A DNA stretch of 63,973 bases from Nocardia otitidiscaviarum NBRC 14405 (GCF_000308635.1 NZ_BAGD01000066.1:1-63973), one strand, 5' to 3'; shown: positions 20,259-28,965, numbered from the stretch's first letter. Notes: a model not told the origin generated them from the sequence alone. A program made the numbers and translations.

Positions 20259-21353
20259 TCATTGCGGTTCCGGTATGTCCACCACCCACTTCCCATCCAG
20301 TTCGGGCCAGAGCGTCGCCACCTCCGGCAGCAGGTCCGCCACGGTCAGCAGCACCTGATCCGGTTGGGCGGCAACGAGTTCGGCAGGCGCGATGATCGGC
20401 ACATCGGTTCCGGACATGCGGCGGCCATGCTTCGCGGGCGAGGCGTCGGCGACCGCGGCCAGCAGGCCGCGGTGCACGCCCGCCAGGTGCAGCAGCGAAA
20501 TCGCCCGGGAGGCGGCACCGTAGGCGTACACCCGGTGCCCACGCGCGTGCTCGCGTTCCAGCCAGACCCGCAACGCGTGGGCCTGGCGATCGGCGTCACG
20601 CTGTAGGTGTCGCACCGCGTCCGCGTCGCCGAGCGCGGATTCGGTGGCCAGAATGGCCGCCACCGACTCGTCGGGCGTGATCGGCGCGTGCACCGCCGCG
20701 ACCAGGATGGTGCCCCCGTAGAGATCGAACTCCCAGGCGGTCGCCACGCTCATCCCGGCCGCGTCGAGCAATCGGCGCAGCGCGGTCAGCGAATAGTACG
20801 CGAAGTGCCCGTGCCGCAGGGCATTCCACTGCCCCTGCTCGACAATGGTGCGCAGCGAATGGAATTGCAGCAGCAGCACCCCGGTGGGCGCGGTGGCCGC
20901 CGCGCGCTGGGCGAAGGCCATGAGCTGATCGGGTTCGTGCATGATGCCGAAACAGTCGATCACCAAATCGGCCGGGCCGGGGGTCTCGGTGAAGCCGCGT
21001 TCGGCGAGCATCGGCAGCCAGCTGCCGCCGTGCGGGCTACCGAACTCCCGCACCGTGCGCCCGCCCAACCAGCCCGCCGCCGCCACCCGGGCGAGAGCGT
21101 CGGCCGCCTGCTCCCGCAGGGCCAGCGGCTCCACGCCGCGCGGTTCGGCGGTATGGGTGTCGTCCTCGGCCAACTGGGCGAGCCCGCAGGCCGCGCACAG
21201 GTCCATGGCCAGCGGATGGCCGGACTCGTCGGCCTCCGGTGTCGCCGCCAGCATCGGAAAGTCGTCCGCGGCGGGCATTTTCCCGAGATCGAGGACCCGG
21301 GCCAACTCCGTGCCCCCGCAACCGCGACACCCGCGCGCCGTCGCCGTCCTCAT
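20259..21353 (-). CDS. C-methyltransferase-like protein with degraded SAM and catalytic motifs
   Basis: This 364-residue protein is related to TylC3/NovU-type sugar C-methyltransferases. It keeps the N-terminal zinc cysteines (CRGCG and CAACG), a methyltransferase-like middle and the C-terminal YAYGAASRAISLLHL block. Compared with the neighbouring 414-residue paralogue, the SAM loop reads REFGSPHGGSWL instead of VEVASNDGYLL, about 35 residues after it are missing, and the catalytic stretch YHEH is replaced by RHGH. It is therefore unlikely to be an active C-methyltransferase and may be a binding or regulatory relative. The ATG at 21353 is divergent from the RmlC-like gene with only 14 bases between the starts. 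Confidence 0.75.
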   Translation of the reverse strand: MRTATARGCRGCGGTELARVLDLGKMPAADDFPMLAATPEADESGHPLAMDLCAACGLAQLAEDDTHTAEPRGVEPLALREQAADALARVAAAGWLGGRTVREFGSPHGGSWLPMLAERGFTETPGPADLVIDCFGIMHEPDQLMAFAQRAAATAPTGVLLLQFHSLRTIVEQGQWNALRHGHFAYYSLTALRRLLDAAGMSVATAWEFDLYGGTILVAAVHAPITPDESVAAILATESALGDADAVRHLQRDADRQAHALRVWLEREHARGHRVYAYGAASRAISLLHLAGVHRGLLAAVADASPAKHGRRMSGTDVPIIAPAELVAAQPDQVLLTVADLLPEVATLWPELDGKWVVDIPEPQ

Positions 21354-21367
21354 GGCACCATGGCCCG

Positions 21368-21931
21368 GTGCGCATCGAACCGACCGAACTCGCCGACGTG
21401 CTGGTGCTGACGCCCGAGCCGCACCGGGACGACCGCGGGCTGTTCACGCGCACCTTCGACGCCGCGGAATTCGACGAGTACCTGGGCGTACCCGGTACGG
21501 CGGCGGCGTTCGTGCAGGACTCGCAGTCCCGCTCGGTGCTGGGCGTGGTGCGCGGGATGCACGGGCGATCCGGGCGCGGTGAGGCCAAGCTGGTGCGCTG
21601 TGCGCACGGGGCCGTGCACGACGTGCTGGTGGATATCCGGCCGAACTCGCCGACATTCGGGCGACAACAGGCATTCCTCCTGGACGACAATGATTTTCGG
21701 CACCTCTACGTACCGCCCGGCTTCCTGCACGGCTTCCAGGCGCTCACCGCGGTGGCCGACGTCTGCTACCGCATCGACCGGCCGCACGATCCGAGCGAGG
21801 ATCTCGGCGTGGCCTATCACGATCCGGATCTGGCCATCGCGTGGCCGCGGCCGGTGACCGTGGTCTCCGGCCGGGACGCCGCGGCGGGATCCTGGCGGGA
21901 CCTGCTCACCCATCTGCCGCCCCGATCCTGA
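21368..21931 (+). CDS. RmlC-like dTDP-sugar epimerase (cupin)
   Basis: This 187-residue protein has the RmlC cupin signature: [19 protein letters not shown] with the probable base H65, K74, [14 protein letters not shown], and [10 protein letters not shown] with H121. The second catalytic Tyr of bona fide 3,5-epimerases seems to be His140, so it may be a mono-epimerase or act on a different nucleotide sugar. The GTG at 21368 is the in-frame start nearest the family N-terminus. The last 26 bases overlap the tail of the epimerase gene on the other strand. Confidence 0.85.
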   Translation: MRIEPTELADVLVLTPEPHRDDRGLFTRTFDAAEFDEYLGVPGTAAAFVQDSQSRSVLGVVRGMHGRSGRGEAKLVRCAHGAVHDVLVDIRPNSPTFGRQQAFLLDDNDFRHLYVPPGFLHGFQALTAVADVCYRIDRPHDPSEDLGVAYHDPDLAIAWPRPVTVVSGRDAAAGSWRDLLTHLPPRS

Positions 21932-22943
21932 TCCGGCGCAGTTCGTCGTCGAGCGCACCGGCCGCGATCAGCGACTTCAGCCGCGCCAGCCGGGTGAAGG
22001 CGGCGAAGAACCGCTCCTCGGTGAGGCCGTGGCGCAGATACTCGGTGTAGAGCTCGGCCGCGCCGTCGGGAATGCGCCACTGCGCCTCGAAGCCCAATTC
22101 CCGTCGGGCATAAGAGAAGTCGACCCGGTAGGAGCGCGGATCGCCGCCGCTCTCGCCGGTGATGACCAAGCGTGATCCGGGCACCACGTCCACCACGGCC
22201 CCGGCGATCTCGGCGACCGTGCGGTTGTTGGCCTCGGAACCCACGTTGTAGGCCCGGCAGTGGATCGCCTCCACGGGCGCGGTCAGGCAGGTGGCGAAGG
22301 CGCGTGCGATGTCCTGGGCGTGCACGAGCGGCCGCCACGGTGTGCCGTCGGAGAGCACCTTCACCTCACCGGTGAGCACCGCGTAACCGACCAGGTTGTT
22401 GAGCACGATATCGGCGCGCAGCCGCGGCGAGAAACCGAACGCCGTCGCATTGCGCAGGAACACCGGCGAGAAGCCGGAGTCGGCCAGCGCCGCCACATCG
22501 TCCTCGACCCGGACCTTGGATTCGGCGTACGGGGTGATCGGGCGCAGGGGCGCGGTCTCGGTCACCAGGCCGTCCCCGGCGGCCCCGTACACCGAACACG
22601 TGGAGGCGTACAGGAAACGGCGCACCCCGGCCTGTTTCGCCGACTCCGCCAACCGCACCGAGGCGTGATGGTTGATGTCGTAGGTGATGCTCGGGGCCAG
22701 CGCGCCGAGCGGATCGTTGGACAGCGCGGCCAGATGGATCACCGCGTCGAATCCGGCCAGCTGCGCCGCGGTCACGTCGCGTAGGTCGACCGCGAGCCCC
22801 GGCGGTTCCTGCGGGGCATCGCCGAGGACGCAGTCGGCGAAGAAGCCGCTGTCCAGGCCCACCACCTCGTGCCCCTCGGCCCGCAGCACCGGCACCATGA
22901 CGGTGCCCAGGTAGCCCTGATGTCCGGTGACGAGTACACGCAT
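21906..22943 (-). CDS. NAD-dependent nucleotide-sugar epimerase/dehydratase (extended SDR)
   Basis: This 345-residue protein has the extended-SDR dinucleotide loop G7-x2-G10-x2-G13 in [13 protein letters not shown] near 53-56, and the catalytic set S117, Y139 and K143 in ASTCSVYG and PYAESK. It is the fourth gene of the operon with the cytidylyltransferase and C-methyltransferase. It may be the 4,6-dehydratase or an epimerase acting on the CDP-sugar, since no other dehydratase is seen nearby. The ATG at 22943 shares bases with the TAA of the PIG-L gene (TAATG). Confidence 0.88.
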   Translation of the reverse strand: MRVLVTGHQGYLGTVMVPVLRAEGHEVVGLDSGFFADCVLGDAPQEPPGLAVDLRDVTAAQLAGFDAVIHLAALSNDPLGALAPSITYDINHHASVRLAESAKQAGVRRFLYASTCSVYGAAGDGLVTETAPLRPITPYAESKVRVEDDVAALADSGFSPVFLRNATAFGFSPRLRADIVLNNLVGYAVLTGEVKVLSDGTPWRPLVHAQDIARAFATCLTAPVEAIHCRAYNVGSEANNRTVAEIAGAVVDVVPGSRLVITGESGGDPRSYRVDFSYARRELGFEAQWRIPDGAAELYTEYLRHGLTEERFFAAFTRLARLKSLIAAGALDDELRRIRIGAADG

Positions 22944-23587
22944 TACGCACCTCCGAAAGTGATGGCCGCCTTCTCCAGGACGAATGCCTCCGCGTGCGGG
23001 GCGCGGCACTGCACGCCCCGCAGCCGGGACAGTCCGAGAAAGGACAGTTCGTCGAACCAGTCCCGATCCCGCTGGGACGGATAATGTTTCATGAGCAGCT
23101 CCGCCTTCCGCTCGGCCACTTCGGGCGAGAGTGGGTGGAAGACAGTGGGTTTGGGAGTGTCGGTCTCCCACTTGAGGATCTCGTAGCCCAGCACCAGATG
23201 GTCGCGGAACTCGGTGGGCGCCAGTTCGGCCAGCAGCCGATGGTCCTGATGGGCGTCCTCGCGCTGCGGGGCGAAGACCACGTCGGGATCGCCGCCGCGC
23301 CGCAGCCGGGCCACCGCGTCCTTGACCCGCTCCCAGTGCGCGGGGGCGCGGCCGTCCGGGACGTCGAGCACCTCCAGTTCGAGATCTGTTCCAGGGCAGA
23401 ATGATTCGAGGGCGTACTGTTCCTCGCGGGCCCGGTCGGTGCCGGCCCCGCTCAGTACCAGCGCGCGCACCCGCAATCCGCGCCGGGCCAGGGTCAGCAG
23501 GGTGCCGCCCAGGCCGATGGCGAGGTCGTCGCAGTGCGCGGCCAGCAGTGCGATCTCGCGGACCGACCCGGTATCGAGCCGGATCAT
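22943..23587 (-). CDS. PIG-L family deacetylase
   Basis: This 214-residue protein is a zinc-dependent N-deacetylase of the LmbE/PIG-L family. The first metal motif is [10 protein letters not shown] (H18, D20, D21), which has C and L where the usual AHPDDE has P and E. The second is H113-x2-H116 in DAHQDHR. Such enzymes remove acetyl groups from GlcNAc-type or other acetamido sugars. In this operon it may deacetylate an amino-sugar precursor, which is inference. The ATG at 23587 overlaps the RfbF stop by 4 bases; the longer frame to 23614 is not used. Confidence 0.87.
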   Translation of the reverse strand: MIRLDTGSVREIALLAAHCDDLAIGLGGTLLTLARRGLRVRALVLSGAGTDRAREEQYALESFCPGTDLELEVLDVPDGRAPAHWERVKDAVARLRRGGDPDVVFAPQREDAHQDHRLLAELAPTEFRDHLVLGYEILKWETDTPKPTVFHPLSPEVAERKAELLMKHYPSQRDRDWFDELSFLGLSRLRGVQCRAPHAEAFVLEKAAITFGGA

Positions 23588-24366
23588 GAGGCGGGCCGCT
23601 CCCACACCATCCACGGACGGTCGCCCTGGTGGTATCCGGCATCGAGTTCGGCGCGCTCCTTGAAGGTGTCGGCCGGCTTCCAGAAGCCGTGATGCTGATA
23701 CCCGAACAGCCGACCCTGCGCGGCCAGCGCGCCGCAGGCGTCCTCCACCAGATCGCCGTTGCGCGGCAGATGCTCGAAGACCTCCTGGGTGAGCACGAAG
23801 TATCCGCCGTTCTCCCAGATGGGCAGGTGCGAGACCGGGGTGATGTTCTTGACCTCGCCCGCGGAGTTCACATCCACGCAGTGGAAGGAGGACTGCGGGG
23901 GCACGATCATCATCGACGCCGCCGCACCGGACTGCTGGAACTTCGTGATCACCTCGTCCAGCGGCGCGTCGGTGAGCACGTCGGCGTAGTTGGCCAGGAA
24001 GTAGTGCTCACCCTCGAGATGTTTGCGCACCCGCCGCAGGCGTTCACCGATGGGCGACTCCACGCCGGTGTCGACGAAGGTGATGGACCAGTCGCTGATA
24101 TCGGACTGGAGCAACTCCACCCGGCCGCCGCGGATGACGAAATCGTTGGACACCGACTCCTGGTAGGTCAGGAAGAAGTTCTTGATGTGCGCCGCGCCGT
24201 AGCCCAGGCACAGGATGAAATCCTTGTGCCCGAAGTGCGCGTAGTAGCGCATGACGTGCCAGATCAGCGGGCGCGGGCCCACCATCTGCATGGGCTTGGG
24301 CAGGACGTCCTCGGAGCCGTTGCGCATGCGCATGCCGTAGCCGCCGCAGAAGAGCACAACCTTCAT
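23584..24366 (-). CDS. rfbF: Glucose-1-phosphate cytidylyltransferase (RfbF-like)
   Basis: This 260-residue nucleotidyltransferase begins [15 protein letters not shown] and has [35 protein letters not shown] with the metal-binding Asp, and [17 protein letters not shown]. That is the RfbF pattern and differs from the RmlA/GalU loop GGxGTR by GGYGMR. It makes CDP-glucose from CTP and glucose-1-phosphate for deoxy- or branched sugars. The ATG at 24366 lies 5 bases after the C-methyltransferase stop, in the same operon. The call is good, though RmlA-like specificity cannot be excluded. Confidence 0.88.
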   Translation of the reverse strand: MKVVLFCGGYGMRMRNGSEDVLPKPMQMVGPRPLIWHVMRYYAHFGHKDFILCLGYGAAHIKNFFLTYQESVSNDFVIRGGRVELLQSDISDWSITFVDTGVESPIGERLRRVRKHLEGEHYFLANYADVLTDAPLDEVITKFQQSGAAASMMIVPPQSSFHCVDVNSAGEVKNITPVSHLPIWENGGYFVLTQEVFEHLPRNGDLVEDACGALAAQGRLFGYQHHGFWKPADTFKERAELDAGYHQGDRPWMVWERPAS

Positions 24367-24371
24367 CTCGC

Positions 24372-25616
24372 TTACCTCTCGGACTGATCCAGCGCGGCCA
24401 CGGTCGTGTGCGGTTCCGGCAGCGGGTAGACGAGCTGTCCGCCCCGGTCGGTGACATGGCGCAGTTGCGCGGTGATCTCGGTTTCCAGATTCCAGGGCAG
24501 CACCAGCACCACGTCCGGGCGATCGGCGTCGATGCGCTCGGGGGGATGGATCGGGATGCGGCTGCCGGGCGTGAACCGCCCATGCTTGTAGGGATTGCGA
24601 TCCACGGTGTAGGCCAGCAGATCGGTGCGGATGCCGCAGTAGTTGAGCAGGGTGTTGCCCTTGCCGGGCGCGCCGTAGCCCACCACCCGCTTGCCCGCGG
24701 CGCGGCAGTCGAGCAGGAAGCGCAGCAGATCCTGGCGCACCCGTTCGGTGCGCGGACGCAGTTCCAGGTAGCCCGCGACGGTGTGCAGGCCCGCGTCGGC
24801 CTCCCGCCGCAGCACCTCGGCGACCCGCTCGCCCGGATGCGCCACCGCTTCGGGTCGCGCCCAGAGCCGCAATGAACCACCATGGGTGGTAAGCAGTTCC
24901 ACGTCCACGACGGTGAGCCCGGCGGTCGCCAGGGCGCGCTGCGCGGACAGCACGGTGTAGTACTGGAAGTGTTCGTGATAGATGGTGTCGAATTGACCGT
25001 GGGTGACCAGCTCGAGCGCATGGTGGACCTCGATGGACAGCCAGCCGTCGTCGGCGAGCAGCTCCCGCAGGGCGCGGGTGAACCCGCGCAGATCCGGGAT
25101 GTGCGCGTAGACGTTGTTGGCTACCACGAGATCGGCCGGACCGTGTTCGGCGCGCACCTTGGCCGCCAACTCCTCGTCGAGGAAGCCGGTGCGGGTCGGC
25201 ACGCCCTTCTCGCGGGCGGCCGCGCCGACGTTCACCGACGGTTCGATGCCGAGGCAGTCGATGTCGGCCGCCACCGCGTGCTGGAGCAGGTAGCCGTCGT
25301 TGGATGCCACCTCGACCACGAAGGAGCCGGGGCCCAGCCCGAGTCGCTCGGTCGCCGCCGCCACGAAGTCGCGGGCGTGTCGCACCCAGCTGTCGGAGTA
25401 CGAGGAGTAGTACGCGTACTCGGTGAAGGTGTCCTCCGGCGTGATGAGCGCCGGGATCTGTAGTAGCAGACAGTCTTCGCACAGCCGCAGATGCAGCGGG
25501 AAGGTCGGCTCGGGAAGATCGAGTTCAGCCGCCGTCAAGAACTTCTCACAGGGCGGAGTGGCTCCGAGATCGAGCACACTGACCAATCTTTCGGAGTCAC
25601 ACAAACGACATTGCAC
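24372..25616 (-). CDS. Sugar C-methyltransferase (TylC3/NovU type), first gene of the CDP-sugar operon
   Basis: This 414-residue SAM-dependent enzyme has the zinc-binding domain (C3, C6 and the LCEDC pair), SAM loop VVEVASNDGYLL, the catalytic stretch YHEHFQYY, and the C-terminal VGYGAPGKGNTLLNY domain. These are the features of 3-C- or 5-C-methyltransferases of 4-keto-6-deoxy sugars. The preferred start is GTG 25616 (VQCRLCDSE). The ORF could reach ATG-less codons further back. It is the promoter-proximal gene of a four-gene operon ending at 21906, likely making a branched-chain sugar. Confidence 0.88.
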   Translation of the reverse strand: MQCRLCDSERLVSVLDLGATPPCEKFLTAAELDLPEPTFPLHLRLCEDCLLLQIPALITPEDTFTEYAYYSSYSDSWVRHARDFVAAATERLGLGPGSFVVEVASNDGYLLQHAVAADIDCLGIEPSVNVGAAAREKGVPTRTGFLDEELAAKVRAEHGPADLVVANNVYAHIPDLRGFTRALRELLADDGWLSIEVHHALELVTHGQFDTIYHEHFQYYTVLSAQRALATAGLTVVDVELLTTHGGSLRLWARPEAVAHPGERVAEVLRREADAGLHTVAGYLELRPRTERVRQDLLRFLLDCRAAGKRVVGYGAPGKGNTLLNYCGIRTDLLAYTVDRNPYKHGRFTPGSRIPIHPPERIDADRPDVVLVLPWNLETEITAQLRHVTDRGGQLVYPLPEPHTTVAALDQSER

Positions 25617-26140
25617 GCAGATTCCCCACCTTTCACCGACACCGGCGATCGGCAACGCCCGATCTGCCCAGAGGGTCGGCTCGATCCGTCGTTACGTTAC
25701 AACAGGATCGAGGGTGTCCGAGTGTTTGTTCAGAGGGCTTGGGGGTTATTAGGGAGCAAATTTCTGCGGCCCACAGAACCGAGCGTTCGGTCGGCAAACG
25801 TGGGAGTCGTGCAAATTAAGTGTTTCGCACCGATTTTCGGGCTATATGTCATGTTTGACCTGCTTGTTCCCCCGTTAGGGGAACAATAGGGGAATTCCAG
25901 GAAACCGGTCGTGCCGGTTCCCGCAAATTTTCGGATACATTGGTACCCATGCGGTTTCGGTGACCGCTGTGGGTGGGGTGTGTAACATTCGGCTTCCGGC
26001 CGCCGAAACAATCGGTGGCCTCATCGGTTGTCATGCAGTGAAAGCCCTTGGGGAACCGGCGTCAGTCCGTGTCGAGCCGAGTGGAACTGATCAGTGGGGA
26101 TCGGGACCGAGTTCTCCCGTGGGGGAGGTGCATTCGTTTC
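25617..26140. other. 524-base divergent intergenic region, AT-richer than its surroundings
   Basis: This region separates the C-methyltransferase operon from the initiating sugar transferase. No ORF with a plausible ribosome site is supported. From about 25730 to 26000 the base composition is clearly richer in A and T than the genes. It holds a perfect 9-bp inverted repeat (25864-25886) and direct repeats TAGGGGAA at 25876-25883 and 25887-25894, so it probably carries both promoters and an operator. Confidence 0.5.
25864..25886. promoter_or_regulatory. Perfect 9-bp inverted repeat, candidate operator
   Basis: TTGTTCCCC (25864-25872) and GGGGAACAA (25878-25886) are perfect complements around CGTTA. 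The right arm overlaps the first of two direct TAGGGGAA copies set 11 bases apart, about one helical turn. The position is mid-promoter, between divergent genes. This arrangement fits binding by a dimeric regulator, perhaps with a second site. No regulator gene in the window is obviously paired with it. Confidence 0.55.
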
Positions 26141-27649
26141 ATGAGTTTCGAGGTTTCCGCCGGGCGCGCGCTGCGTACTGCCCGGCCACCGCGGCCCCTG
26201 CCACGCTCGGACAGAGAGCGCTGGCAAGACGACTATGTCCGCAGACTGCGGTTCACCGATTTGCTATGCGTATGCCTGGCCGTCGGTGTGGCACAGGTGA
26301 TTCGGTTCGGCGGACCCGCTGATCCGCCGCTGGCCGCCACCCTGCCGCTCGAGGTTCGCTACACCGTGGTGTCGGTGGTGCTCGCCCTGGCCTGGTATGC
26401 CGCGCTGGGCTTGAGCGGCGCTCGGTCGCCGCGCGTAATCGGTTCCGGCACAGAGGAATACCGGCGTTTGATCTCGGCGACGCTGCGGCTGTTCGGCGTC
26501 ATCGCCATCGTGTCACTGGTGCTGCGCGTGGATATCGCCCGCGGCTATCTCGCCATCGCCCTTCCACTCGGTGTGCTGATGCTGATGCTGCAGCGGCGGC
26601 TGTGGCGGCGCTGGGTGGCGGGTCGCCGCGCCCGCGGCGGGTACCGGATCGGCGTACTCGTGGTCGGCAGCCGGGACGCGGCGCGGGCCATGGTGACCGC
26701 CTTCTCGCGCGATCCCAGCTGGGGGTACAACGTGATCGGCGTCTGCACCCCGCACGACGGCGAATTGCCCGATCCGGCACTGGAAGTCGGCGAGTTGGAC
26801 ATACCCGTGGTCGGTGACGACCGGTCGGTGCTGGACGCGGTGCGGCGCACCGGCGCGGACACCGTCGCCGTCACCGCCACCGACAAGCTCGGCCCCGCCG
26901 ACTTCCGCCGCATGGCCTGGGAGCTGGATCCGCTCGGCGTGGAGCTGATCGTCACGCCCGGACTGGTGGATATGGCCGGCACCCGGCTCACCCACCGGCT
27001 GGTGGCCGATATGCCCATGCTGCACGTGGAGAAGCCGCGCTACGACCGCGCCAAGTCGATTCGCAAGGCGGTCTTCGACCTCTGCTTCGCACTGACGGCC
27101 GTGCTGCTCATCGCCCCGGTGCTGGTGGCGATCGCGGTGGCCGTCAAGGTGGGCAGCCGCGGTCCGGTGTTCTACCTGTCCGAGCGGATCGGGCGGGACG
27201 GACGGCCGTTCCGCATGATCAAGTTCCGCAGCATGTACGTCGACGCCGACGCGCACATCCACGCGCTCATCGAATCGAACGGCGGCAACCCGGTGTTCTT
27301 CAAGATGCGTGACGATCCACGGATCACCCCCGTCGGGCGGTTCATTCGCAAGTATTCGCTCGACGAGCTGCCGCAGTTCTTCAATGTGCTCAGCGGTGAG
27401 ATGAGCATCGTGGGGCCGCGCCCGCAGGTGCGGCGGGAGGTGGACTCCTACGACGGGGTCATGCGGCGGCGGTTGCTGGTCAAGCCGGGCGTCACCGGCC
27501 TGTGGCAGGTGAGCGGCCGGTCCGATCTGGCGCCCGAGGACGCCATGCGGCTCGACCTCTCCTATGTCGAGAACTGGTCCATGCTGCTGGACCTGCTGCT
27601 GGTCGCCAGGACGATCGGTGCGGTGACCAGGGGCGAGGGCGCGTACTGA
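26141..27649 (+). CDS. Polyprenyl glycosylphosphotransferase initiating the glycan repeat (WcaJ/WbaP-like)
   Basis: This 502-residue membrane enzyme transfers a sugar-1-phosphate to undecaprenyl-phosphate. It has membrane segments in about residues 35-155, a Rossmann-like domain of the CoA_binding_3 type near 170-290, a long hydrophobic re-entrant helix near 320, then the catalytic domain: SERIGRDGRPFRMIKFRSM, KMRDDPRITPVGRFIRKYS, DELPQFFNVLSGEMSIVGPR and PGVTGLWQVSGRS. The ATG at 26141 has GGAGG 12 bases upstream. A frame stays open to 26048 with TTG or GTG starts. Located between the sugar operon and the steroid genes, it is the likely entry point of the glycan pathway. Confidence 0.93.
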   Translation: MSFEVSAGRALRTARPPRPLPRSDRERWQDDYVRRLRFTDLLCVCLAVGVAQVIRFGGPADPPLAATLPLEVRYTVVSVVLALAWYAALGLSGARSPRVIGSGTEEYRRLISATLRLFGVIAIVSLVLRVDIARGYLAIALPLGVLMLMLQRRLWRRWVAGRRARGGYRIGVLVVGSRDAARAMVTAFSRDPSWGYNVIGVCTPHDGELPDPALEVGELDIPVVGDDRSVLDAVRRTGADTVAVTATDKLGPADFRRMAWELDPLGVELIVTPGLVDMAGTRLTHRLVADMPMLHVEKPRYDRAKSIRKAVFDLCFALTAVLLIAPVLVAIAVAVKVGSRGPVFYLSERIGRDGRPFRMIKFRSMYVDADAHIHALIESNGGNPVFFKMRDDPRITPVGRFIRKYSLDELPQFFNVLSGEMSIVGPRPQVRREVDSYDGVMRRRLLVKPGVTGLWQVSGRSDLAPEDAMRLDLSYVENWSMLLDLLLVARTIGAVTRGEGAY

Positions 27650-27656
27650 GGATTCG

Positions 27657-27685
27657 GTGAACGGTATTTACTAATACCCGTTCAC
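27657..27685. promoter_or_regulatory. Interrupted palindrome upstream of CYP125
   Basis: GTGAACGG (27657-27664) and CCGTTCAC (27678-27685) are exact complements across 13 AT-rich bases, and the stem can be extended by TATT/AATA with one bulged C. It starts 8 bases after the sugar-transferase stop. It may be a transcription terminator of that gene or an operator for a TetR-like protein in the CYP125 promoter. Confidence 0.55.
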
Positions 27686-27713
27686 AAATCGGGTGTGGTG
27701 TGGTTCACTCCTT

Positions 27714-27727
27714 GGGAACGTGTTCCA
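27714..27727. promoter_or_regulatory. Candidate KstR operator in front of CYP125
   Basis: The 14-mer GGGAACGTGTTCCA matches the KstR consensus TnnAACnnGTTnnA at 7 of 8 fixed bases, with G in place of the first T. KstR is the TetR-family repressor of cholesterol catabolism and controls cyp125 in mycobacteria. The site ends just before the AGAGGAGG ribosome site. No KstR gene lies in this window. Confidence 0.6.
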
Positions 27728-27738
27728 GAGGAGGTTCC

Positions 27739-28965
27739 GTGTCCGCGCCGTCCATCCCCGCAGGCTTCGATTTCACCGACCCCGAGCTGTTCGCCCGGCG
27801 ACTGCCCATCGAGGAGTTCGCCGAACTCCGCAAGACCGCGCCCATCTGGTGGAACCCGCAGCCCGACGGGGTCAGCGGGTTCGACACCGGTGGCTACTGG
27901 GTGGTCACCAAGCTCGACGACATCAAGGAGATCTCGAAGCGCTCCGACATCTTCTCCTCGGAGGAGAACACCGCCGTCATCCGCTTCAACTCCGACATCA
28001 CCCGCGACGAGATCGAGATCCAGCGGCACCTGCTGCTGAACCAGGATCCGCCGCGCCACACCAAGCTGCGTCGCATCATCTCCAAGGGCTTCACCCCGCG
28101 CGCGGTGGAGTCGCTGCGCGCCGCCCTGCGGGAGCGCGCCGAGCGCATCGTGCACGAGGCCAAGAAGACCGGCGGTGGCGATTTCGTCGAGCAGGTCGCC
28201 TGCGAACTCCCGCTGCAGGCCATCGCCGAACTCATCGGCGTGCCGCAGGAGGATCGCGGCAAGATCTTCCAGTGGACCAACCAGATGATCTCCTACGACG
28301 ATCCCGAGTTCGAGGGCGATCACAAGATGGCCACCGCCGAGGTCATGGGTTACGCCTGGAACCTGGCCGAGGAGAAGAAGAAATGCCCGATGGACGACAT
28401 CGTGACCACGCTGCTGCAGGCCGATGTCGAGGGTGAGGCGCTGGCCTCCGACGAATTCGCCTGGTTCGTCATCCTGCTCGCGGTCGCGGGCAACGAGACC
28501 ACCCGCAATGCCATCACCCACGGCATGAAGGCGTTCGTCGACCACCCGGACCAGTGGGAGATCTACAAGGAGCAGCGCCCGCGTACCGCGCCCGACGAGA
28601 TCGTGCGCTGGGCCACCCCGGTGGTGTCCTTCCAGCGCACCGCTCTCGAGGACACCGTGCTGAGCGGTATCGAGATCAAGAAGGGCCAGCGCGTCGGGCT
28701 GTTCTACTCGGCCGCCAACTTCGACGAGGACCACTTCGACAATCCCTTCCAGTTCGACGTGCTGCGCACGAACAACCCACATGTCGGCTTCGGCGGCACC
28801 GGGACGCATTACTGTGTAGGTGCCAACCTGGCCCGGTTGGAGATCGACCTCATGTTCAACGCCATCGCCGATGTGATGCCGAACCTGCGCCAGATCTCCG
28901 AACCGGTCCGCCTGCGCTCGGGCTGGCTCAACGGCATCAAGAGCTGGCAGGTCGCCTACGAGTGA
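27739..28965 (+). CDS. cyp125: CYP125 steroid C26/C27 monooxygenase
   Basis: This 408-residue P450 closely resembles M. tuberculosis CYP125A1: PAGFDFTDPELF near the start, APIWWNP, KGFTPRAVESL, the I-helix AGNETTRN (250-257), E287-x2-R290, and the heme loop FGGTGTHYCVG with C359. It also keeps the C-terminal RSGWLNGIKSWQVAYE. CYP125 oxidises the terminal side-chain carbon of cholesterol or cholest-4-en-3-one, the first step of side-chain degradation. The GTG at 27739 has AGAGGAGG 5 bases upstream. The frame extends to 27700, but the inner start fits the family. A ferredoxin partner is not adjacent. Confidence 0.95.
   Translation: MSAPSIPAGFDFTDPELFARRLPIEEFAELRKTAPIWWNPQPDGVSGFDTGGYWVVTKLDDIKEISKRSDIFSSEENTAVIRFNSDITRDEIEIQRHLLLNQDPPRHTKLRRIISKGFTPRAVESLRAALRERAERIVHEAKKTGGGDFVEQVACELPLQAIAELIGVPQEDRGKIFQWTNQMISYDDPEFEGDHKMATAEVMGYAWNLAEEKKKCPMDDIVTTLLQADVEGEALASDEFAWFVILLAVAGNETTRNAITHGMKAFVDHPDQWEIYKEQRPRTAPDEIVRWATPVVSFQRTALEDTVLSGIEIKKGQRVGLFYSAANFDEDHFDNPFQFDVLRTNNPHVGFGGTGTHYCVGANLARLEIDLMFNAIADVMPNLRQISEPVRLRSGWLNGIKSWQVAYE

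Noticed and set aside
25491..25889. 132-codon plus-strand frame running into the intergenic region
   Set aside because: It begins inside the C-methyltransferase gene on the opposite strand, and the tail in the AT-richer gap shows no conserved pattern or ribosome site.
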